From contig PLSJ01000016.1 of the NCBI GenBank assembly GCA_003165115.1, positions 1-11,041 on the forward strand: a stretch of 11,041 nucleotides of DNA, given 5' to 3'. The position numbers and the translations under genes are program-made. The DNA comes from Syntrophaceae bacterium (lineage in GTDB: Bacteria > Desulfobacterota > Syntrophorhabdia > Syntrophorhabdales > WCHB1-27). The notes under the pieces were generated by a model. The model made no database searches. It saw only the letters and a program-made list of their open reading frames with translations, and was not told the origin of the DNA. Shown in pieces: positions 9,101 to 11,041 of this stretch (positions within the stretch are counted from its first letter, which is position 1; every line of letters begins with the position of its first letter).

Positions 9101-10281
9101 CCCGAGTCCATGTAGACCCGGCTGACGGCGTTCATCATCACGTTGCCTGAAGGGGCGATTATCGCCCCCTGATGTACGATCAGGTTGGGGGAGGTCGTCG
9201 GCTGCCACGGGTTGTTGGGGTCCAGGCCGCTGAAGAGGACGGTGCTCTGGGCCGTCTGGAACGTCGTGCTGACCGCCTCGGCGGAAGTGGAGACAGGCAG
9301 AGAGATAAGGCTGTTGGGGCCGGTGGATATCGTGTCCGAGGCGAACAGCTCCACGTGGCCCCCCGTCTTCACGGCGGTGACCGACCGGATTATCCCGTCC
9401 TGGTTTACAATGCGGCCGTACATGCCGACGAGACCGGTGTCGGCGGCGAGAAGACCGCCCTCCATGTTTGACGCGACCGACCCCTGTGGACTGCTGTTCA
9501 CCTTGACGACGAGGGTCGTGCGGGCATCATTGCTGCCTGCGTACGGATTCGGGCTTCCATAGGCGTTAATGGGAGGCAGGTCCAGCTCCAGGTCCGTTCC
9601 CGCCACGAGGCCGATCTGGCCGCTTGGGGAAATGATGGTCCCGCTGTTCTCCACCTGGGGGCCGATGAGGAAGACCGAGCCCTGGTTGTCCGTCTGGATG
9701 GTCCCCGTGTTCGACACGACGCCGGGGGTCTGCCCAGGGTTATAAAACAGGTCGCTCTGGCCGTTTATGGTCCCCTGGTTCGTATTGAAAGCCAGGGTGC
9801 CGCTGTTGATCCAGGTGTCGACGTTGAGGTTGAGGGAGGAGGCTATCAGGGTATGCACGTTCACCTGGGAACCCGGCCCGAAGAGGATGCCGTTCTGGTT
9901 GATGAGGTACACCTGCCCGTCCGCCTTGAGAGAACCGTAAATCTGGCTCGGACTCAGGTCCCAGATCCGGTTGAGGGCGGCCCAACTGGTGTTGCCCTGC
10001 TGGTTGAAAGTTACCGATGCATTCGATCCTATGTTGAAGTCCTTCCAGTCGATGACCGCTTTGGGTTGTGTCTGATTCACGACCACCTGGTTGACCGCGG
10101 GCTGGCTGACGGCGGCTCCCCACATCACACCGCCCGGCAACACGTGAGGCACCGTGATTGCGCCGATAGCAGGGAGGGAAGGCGTTATCGTCCCGTAGAA
10201 GCCGGGTATGGTGGGTCCCGCCAGAAGCAGGGACGGCAACAATACAATCCCGGAAAAAAAAGCGACTGCTCTCCTGATCAT
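157..10281 (-). CDS. Giant filamentous haemagglutinin-family exoprotein (TpsA), DUF3739 type
   Basis: This gene encodes a 3,374-residue exoprotein secreted by the two-partner pathway, probably a surface or released fibrous adhesin. Residues 1-21 form a Sec signal peptide (MIRR, then a hydrophobic core ending LLLA). Residues about 40-270 are the TPS secretion domain, with WKDFNIG at 79-85 and NQNGILFG at 128-135. The long middle consists of beta-helix repeats rich in Gly, Ala, Ser and Thr (GGxVxLxA, IDVSG, AGGDIxL). Two family modules interrupt it, at residues 1517-1650 and 2413-2462. The end (3191-3295) matches the DUF3739 region, and the tail has VKVIGYD at 3353-3359. I saw no cysteine in the protein, no VENN/PT region and no toxin-like C-terminus. 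The frame is open over the full 10.1 kb, so the gene appears intact. The start at 10281 has GGGAGG 8 nt upstream and gives a proper signal peptide. The cognate tpsB lies immediately upstream. The ligand cannot be told from the sequence. Confidence 0.96.
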   Translation of the reverse strand: MIRRAVAFFSGIVLLPSLLLAGPTIPGFYGTITPSLPAIGAITVPHVLPGGVMWGAAVSQPAVNQVVVNQTQPKAVIDWKDFNIGSNASVTFNQQGNTSWAALNRIWDLSPSQIYGSLKADGQVYLINQNGILFGPGSQVNVHTLIASSLNLNVDTWINSGTLAFNTNQGTINGQSDLFYNPGQTPGVVSNTGTIQTDNQGSVFLIGPQVENSGTIISPSGQIGLVAGTDLELDLPPINAYGSPNPYAGSNDARTTLVVKVNSSPQGSVASNMEGGLLAADTGLVGMYGRIVNQDGIIRSVTAVKTGGHVELFASDTISTGPNSLISLPVSTSAEAVSTTFQTAQSTVLFSGLDPNNPWQPTTSPNLIVHQGAIIAPSGNVMMNAVSRVYMDSGSLIDVSGLWIDKSADSGLLQVQMNTYNLRDDYAQKGGVLQGQTIKINALSGSSIGDVSSAYSSDSLTAAERHTAGGTVFINVAGGSGTGASAAPGDIILRTGALINFSGGGTTYGAGTLDTTKLVLGNRIYDISTADSSLHYDSILNVQTFTNSRFNITEQYNGLFYGGASPVKQYVQAYTVGDDAGSLSLMGGQVVLDGSILGGVTKGLQQTWSPMTMPTVLDPKSETVNREPIGGKLTIGNAEVQNNGSTGDTVDFFTREIVVSPQTSPLPQGFQPTDPLPSSRTVLSAAILNNAGLSFLGLAANTSITVEKGAQINLIPAGTFRTSTDSTGQVVNAIENGGFGAVFTARAGRIVNYGDINVPGGAINLSIETNVTSNPAIASGPNPDYVPLDQRIYLAPGSSLNARGENIDNTASALLSAGTTPIGHLNGGSVNLLDETVTGQGVVVSQGALIDVSGGWYIDTTGKVTGGDAGSVTLQGPSLILGGDLRAWSLVGSKGGTISMHAANVTIAASPAAAPSFGEDDPWPDSFQGKMVIGSSQLAGTGFSAVTIKSVNDIVMEGGAAIGPSLTKLAAPLSASATSATQVNRVLTSAAGDSLVIQATQDDIGTSSVTMTAGTTPSNLAWGVANPNGNGLLSPSTPNLLARIQLSPGASVRTGPQGALTMSAPYIDIAGLVSAPSGTVSVKAGMNLLVEGGASILAEGYNKPGTSAPFKGLAVEATPLAGGTVNLTAAGGDLILSPGSLVSVSGSSPVQQTVVAADGTVSSATNAGTPGTISLSAMGTMQWAGDLTAQARIEGLAGGTLSLAKTDPTGTLSLAAGDLARFRDSGFDAINLSSAGTLGLQGSGQVAFGRSLTLSAPVITGSGSDMIALSAPWVQVTNTALPSSSPPVNGSAAITLAGTWLDVSGAVLFSGFRNVTLEAARDIRLADLQYMYSSQDYEWHGLLATAGDVTLQAARVYPTTLSGFTIDTTGAPAPYGKVTILPSGMSAAGPIYSAGGSLTINAAGGYRNGVPYGGIDQEGYLAAPMGNITMNAANGRVYLAPGSVTTTRGSVTAANEDLPVLYGTADAGLGDNVWGITDKTLAQKTNSVAYAAVTGVPGKSVSVNGAEVIVASGATLDVSGGGSVFTYQFLPSYSGTNNPLTAANTYVILPDNSVVLPGNGVYLSGIQGLRAGTYSLLPAQYAFLPGAMVITDLATTLATSKATLTKDGYPIVGGYATTMGTGIRSPQLEAYEVRPASVVLAQGDFEQQTYQAGAAGSVTLAGTTTILNGAIQASSAPGFPGGSIALSGTGTNLTVQASTIPLPPGFGFGTPIAGNPDPNIGGLAGTLNIAAPSLSGKGFQTIGLGVSDLSGSAKSATASTVDIGPGVVLQAENIILGATSTANGRNAITLEPGAQVLAIALPGDTGQATFISPGTLSIGANAVVHASNGVNLQTANTVFDPTATLKADHSFLNLQNSAITLYDPAVTSRPSGSGLFLTVGQWNNFSAAFDNITLTSLSDLVFDGSFAPGALGAVANVLTIDAGRIMDSVANGSVFLAAQTIGLQNTTGASKGPGAAAGASQIAFTASQIQVNQGNVLFDGFSNVNLNGLSNVTFSGVGSLTTGGGNLTVSTPRVATSYATPAGVYMAANYAINAGIGNVIMQGNGAASASTAAPGGTLAVTAGEIDISTIVEVPSGQIELTATGNINLGSGGRLLSRGTDYAPGGVVSMTSTNGGGVTLMAGSLIDVSAGTQGDAGTVNLYAPAGGVALNGAMLGLAAGGKGGSLSMITHSLDTTNGINGFSALNNALAAGGFNETVTIEANAGDITIPVGETVRARSLKITADAGSIDLSGVIDVSQTDHGGTVEMYAKNDLSVTYSSQNLPQGGILEGGVILAKGTGTNAAGGEVTLGADAGELSLYNGVIDVSGTGASSGGTVTFRNTVPPPGGSSNWQVRMSLIGTVTGASSVVAEADRIYYVNGSSAISYTPVTNQNSTITQATINGIYADVSTFMNSSGSLKTQLMSGLAGVDASLFHLRPGVVIEQTTGDLTLSQAWNLASLTQNWHFAGEPGTLTLRAAGNLNVSGNITDSPTSNYITLSSSDAQPSWGINLVAGALTQSPDLLAVKPAYVQGATAGNLTISPNDVVYTETGAIRFASGGNTIINQSPTTNSYMITSGMKYSLGTYTGSIRGDVAGGLTINAGSAIQSATGNIDLSIGGDLSLGSSTTDIGTIRTTGEHALGMPYNIYSSYAGGGSIFLDVAGAVAPGLYAASRNVGSADWLTTSGAYDPVSGRSYKVPIPMYGSTSTEGIVTMAGGDLYVRAGGGFNGQAGTFGAGDLRIYSGGDINGRFLVHGNASSASPGIADISAMGNFGDPGHTQLIEASNAQVRVSAQGEIDLGAFVNPALLTTTDSYWNNQYTAASSLTLSAVTGDVNMYASIDTSRYGRNYAGITIAGYTNTRMTLLPPSLTVAAGRDINIYSQYVLLPATNGGLSMTAGNDIIFHSTASTILSMAVSDFDPSVVYGLQILGSGGIASTVAMMSDLATSHASLSTGALHSGDGTPVIVSAGGNITDMTLTVPKMANISAGGDIVDLNYSGQNVNPGDVTSIRASGNILYGYVLNAASERIQVGGPGYLVVQAGGRIDLGNTVGIQTIGNGQNPALSGSGSSLIVAAGLSGGLSLEQLGSFGDSLHQTAIDNKTFQEAGDTADAQRVISDERTNVIWPLVRSYGTNGGGGITMTSSQISTTGGGSILVATSGTVDVGKTVIDSGQKTNPDGTPKQTGIFTAAGGGITVFADSDVNVNESRIMTFRGGDITVWSDHGGINAGTGSKAAINMAPPLWTKDPNTGLPIQIFQPPAIGSGIRGLTSTSNINDAGDVYLIAPEGIINAGEAGISGRSVDVFGTVVNAANISSASGSVVGAPTASQGVSLGALTGATSLGEKSGVSQDQGAIASSQGKAGSAQAIEDFVKWVDVKVIGYDLSYGVAGGPEAGQLP
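397..711 (-). other. DUF3739-like C-terminal region of TpsA
   Basis: Residues 3191-3295. Landmarks are GGDITVWSDHGGINAG (3191-3206), GDVYLIAPEGIINAGEAGI (3255-3273) and VVNAANISS (3290s). They match the recalled family pattern of GG.I..WSS.GDINAG followed by G.I.L.AP.G.IDAGEAGI and ..NA.NI. In this family the region closes the beta-helix near the C-terminus. The following tail of about 80 residues is Gly/Ser/Gln-rich and ends with VKVIGYD and a short polar end. Confidence 0.75.
2896..3045 (-). other. Conserved FHLRPGV-LTLRAAGNL module of TpsA
   Basis: Residues 2413-2462 run from FHLRPGVVIEQTTGDLTLSQ through a Trp-containing stretch (AWNL, NWHF) to LTLRAAGNLNV. The LRPGVEI...GDLTL...W.L...LTLRAAG.L order is, from memory, a landmark of the C-terminal third of DUF3739-type exoproteins. 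Its presence here supports a full-length, collinear member of that family. Confidence 0.5.
5332..5733 (-). other. Family module breaking the beta-helix (GTYSLLPAQYAFLPGA)
   Basis: Residues about 1517-1650. The segment starts at DVSGGGSVFTYQFLP (1517-1531), contains VYLSGIQGL and GTYSLLPAQYAFLPGA (1572-1587), and ends near FEQQTY. It is rich in proline, tyrosine and leucine and lacks the Gly-x-hydrophobic alternation of the flanking repeats. From memory, closely similar segments (GTYTLLPARYALLPGA style) recur in DUF3739-type haemagglutinins of other proteobacteria. It is probably a globular or loop insertion projecting from the helix. Its function is not known to me. Confidence 0.55.
9472..10164 (-). 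other. TPS secretion domain (haemagglutination activity domain) of TpsA
   Basis: Residues about 40-270. Visible landmarks in order are KAVIDWKDFNIG (74-85), SVTFNQQGNTS (89-99), ALNRI (102-106), QVYLINQNGILFGPGSQVNV (123-142) and LIASSL (145-150). These match the family pattern in which TpsB recognises this domain to start translocation. NQNGI stands where NPNGI is the classical form. The domain boundaries are estimates. Confidence 0.9.
10219..10281 (-). other. Sec signal peptide of TpsA
   Basis: Residues 1-21 have a short basic start (R3, R4) and a hydrophobic run through LLPSLLLA. Cleavage after A21 is preferred over G22 because the residue after G22 is proline, which signal peptidase I tolerates poorly. 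The signal is of normal length; the extended ESPR-type signal seen on some large type V proteins is absent. No lipobox cysteine is present. Confidence 0.85.
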
Positions 10282-10289
10282 CTTTCATG

Positions 10290-10295
10290 CCTCCC
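10290..10295 (-). promoter_or_regulatory. Ribosome binding site of tpsA
   Basis: GGGAGG on the minus strand lies 8 nt before the ATG at 10281. A second ATG at 10288 sits between it and the start but is out of frame with the signal peptide and TPS domain, so it is not used as the start. Confidence 0.7.
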
Positions 10296-10410
10296 GGAAG
10301 CAGGTGATAATGCAGGCCCTTTCTTCACCATTCCCGTTGGCGGTATGAGGGTATGGCAGGGAGGGTCGGATCCGTTCTCCTTGCCTGCCTTATCAAAATG
10401 GATACGGGAG

Positions 10411-10440
10411 AATATCAGGATCATGTTACATCCCTGTTAA
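10411..10440 (-). promoter_or_regulatory. Possible weak sigma70-type promoter for tpsA
   Basis: On the minus strand, TTAACA (10435-10440; 5 of 6 to TTGACA) and GATATT (10411-10416; 4 of 6 to TATAAT) are separated by 18 bp. This would place a transcript start near 10404 and leave a leader of about 120 nt before tpsA. The match is weak, and read-through from tpsB is an equal alternative. Confidence 0.25.
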
Positions 10441-10461
10441 GAAACCTTAAATTTTTCTTAA
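10437..10461. repeat. A+T-rich 8-bp inverted repeat in the tpsB-tpsA spacer
   Basis: TTAAGAAA (10437-10444) and TTTCTTAA (10454-10461) form a perfect inverted repeat with a 9-nt spacer. Its right-hand end on the minus strand overlaps the -35 element of the candidate promoter, a position suited to a repressor or activator site. It is unusually A+T-rich for this locus. No known operator is recognised. Confidence 0.35.
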
Positions 10462-10506
10462 AACCCCTGCCCCTTACGACCCGATGCGCGGCCGGAACCG
10501 GCAGGG
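10460..10506 (-). terminator. Weak terminator- or attenuator-like hairpin after tpsB
   Basis: Beginning 4 nt after the tpsB stop, CCCTGCC pairs with GGCAGGG across a 28-nt loop, followed by G and then TTTT on the minus strand. The loop holds a small internal CCG-CGCAT-CGG hairpin. The large loop and short T-run make it a poor intrinsic terminator. Partial termination that lowers read-through into tpsA is possible. Confidence 0.3.
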
Positions 10507-10510
10507 CTTG

Positions 10511-11041
10511 TCAAAACTGGGCACCCACCTTGAAATGCACGGGCTCCCGGTATTGCTGCAATTTACTCGTGTAGGCGAAAGGCACGGCAACGTCAAGCTC
10601 ATAATAAAAGGTCTTCCGGAAGGTCCCGCGCAGCCCGGCCCCTGCCCCCTGGAGACGGGTGACGTCGACCTGGCCCGGCAGGGGTTGTTTCGTGTTCAGC
10701 CAGGCGAAATCATAAAAGAGGTAGGGCGTGCAAAGGAGCCGGGCGCCCAGGGACAGGAAGCGCCCGACATCGGGCGCGGAGACCTCCACGGTCCCGTGGA
10801 GGGCATCATCCCCTAGTGCCGCCGCCTCGTTGTAACCCCGCACATTCGCCATGCCGCCGGCAACGTACTGTTCGTGAAAGATGAGAGGCTGGTCCGCAAT
10901 TTGCCCGTCCAGCTTGAGAACCAGACCCATCCCCCAGGGCAGCGTCTGGTTCCTTTCCATCCCGCCCGTAAAATACAGGTAATTCTCGTGCGCCTGGTAT
11001 CGGGCCTCCTGAAATGCCTGATCGTCGGAAGCGAGACCCCG
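10511..11041 (-). CDS. TpsB outer-membrane transporter (FhaC/ShlB/HecB family), C-terminal part
   Basis: This is the 3' end of the gene for the outer-membrane pore that exports the adjacent TpsA. The frame is open to the right edge, giving 176 residues; the N-terminus, the POTRA domains and most of the barrel lie outside the window. Seen: NVRGY (VRGY codons at 10832-10843), the signature of the L6 loop of Omp85/TpsB proteins, where the Arg is essential in FhaC. About 107 residues follow to the end, close to the distance in FhaC. Alternating amphipathic strands follow (TVEVSAP, FYYELDVAVPFAY), and the chain ends VHFKVGAQF with a C-terminal Phe, the usual BAM recognition residue. Any internal ATG in this segment is not the true start. 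It lies 229 bp upstream of tpsA in the same direction, the standard tpsB-tpsA order. Confidence 0.9.
   Translation of the reverse strand, partial: RGLASDDQAFQEARYQAHENYLYFTGGMERNQTLPWGMGLVLKLDGQIADQPLIFHEQYVAGGMANVRGYNEAAALGDDALHGTVEVSAPDVGRFLSLGARLLCTPYLFYDFAWLNTKQPLPGQVDVTRLQGAGAGLRGTFRKTFYYELDVAVPFAYTSKLQQYREPVHFKVGAQF

Larger units (their letters stand above)
10355..10506 (-). repeat. Four alternating complementary copies of GGCAGG/CCTGCC in the tpsA leader
   Basis: Read along the minus strand, the spacer carries CCCTGCC (10500-10506), GGCAGGG (10465-10471), GGCAGG (10384-10389) and CCCTGCC (10355-10361). Copy 1 can pair with copy 2, and copy 3 with copy 4; copy 2 could instead pair with copy 4. 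Copies 3 and 4 enclose the palindrome CGGATCCG (10367-10374). This is the geometry of alternative leader hairpins, but pairing is only inferred from the letters. Confidence 0.4.
10282..10510. other. tpsB-tpsA intergenic spacer
   Basis: This 229-bp gap contains no supported gene. It holds the hairpin after tpsB, the A+T-rich inverted repeat, the weak promoter candidate, the GGCAGG/CCTGCC word set and the tpsA ribosome binding site. The stretch 10437-10463 is markedly more A+T-rich than the surrounding coding sequence, as expected for a regulatory region. Confidence 0.6.

Noticed and set aside
157..10281. Frameshift or pseudogene state of tpsA
   Set aside because: The reading frame is unbroken from signal peptide to C-terminus, and family landmarks appear in the expected order along its whole length.
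9740..10288. Minus-strand open frame starting at the ATG at 10288, close to the tpsA ribosome site
   Set aside because: It is out of frame with the signal peptide and TPS domain. The translation is low-complexity Arg/Gln/Pro-rich and has no membrane or domain signal.
10355..10389. Intrinsic terminator formed by GGCAGG/CCTGCC around CGGATCCG
   Set aside because: No T-run follows the hairpin on either strand. It is better treated as a leader structure.
10353..10816. Plus-strand open frames across the spacer and the end of tpsB
   Set aside because: They run antisense to the VRGY-containing TpsB C-terminus, show no domain signal, and have no convincing ribosome site.
10511..10960. A separate small protein starting at the ATG at 10960
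   Set aside because: The same frame stays open upstream to the window edge with barrel-like sequence (ENYLYFTGG), so this ATG is internal to the tpsB gene.

Overview
The window holds most of a two-partner secretion (TPS, type Vb) locus, with all genes on the minus strand. In transcription order it contains: the C-terminal part of a TpsB outer-membrane transporter (FhaC/ShlB/HecB family, cut by the right edge of the window); a 229-bp spacer; one uninterrupted giant gene of about 10.1 kb encoding a 3,374-residue TpsA exoprotein (filamentous haemagglutinin family, DUF3739 subtype); a gap of about 50 bp; and the first 35 codons of a secreted or membrane-inserted protein cut by the left edge. The spacing and shared orientation suggest that the genes are expressed together.

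The biological logic is that of a classic TPS pair. TpsA is exported by Sec using its N-terminal signal peptide. Its TPS domain is recognised in the periplasm by TpsB, and the unfolded chain passes through the TpsB barrel and folds outside as a very long beta-helix. No C-terminal toxin module (VENN/PT plus effector) is visible. The protein ends in the DUF3739-type C-terminal region, which points to an adhesin or matrix fibre rather than a contact-dependent inhibition toxin.

The truncated third gene begins with a signal peptide followed by WWDGKWK. This resembles the start of DUF2341 proteins, a domain often fused to MotA/TolQ/ExbB proton channels in Desulfobacterota-type genomes. If that holds, the locus pairs TPS secretion with an Exb/Tol-like energised envelope module. 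Only 7 mature residues are visible, so this is tentative.

The 229-bp tpsB-tpsA spacer is the most interesting non-coding part. It has four alternating complementary copies of a GGCAGG/CCTGCC word, a weak terminator-like hairpin just after tpsB, a weak sigma70-like promoter, and an A+T-rich 8-bp inverted repeat over that promoter's -35 element. This arrangement could uncouple the expression of the small transporter from that of the giant exoprotein.

The organism is a G+C-rich Gram-negative bacterium. The protein style and the possible DUF2341 neighbour suggest Desulfobacterota (former Deltaproteobacteria) or a relative, with low confidence. No RNA genes, CRISPR arrays, insertion sequences or phage features were seen, and no gene-free stretch exceeds 300 bp.
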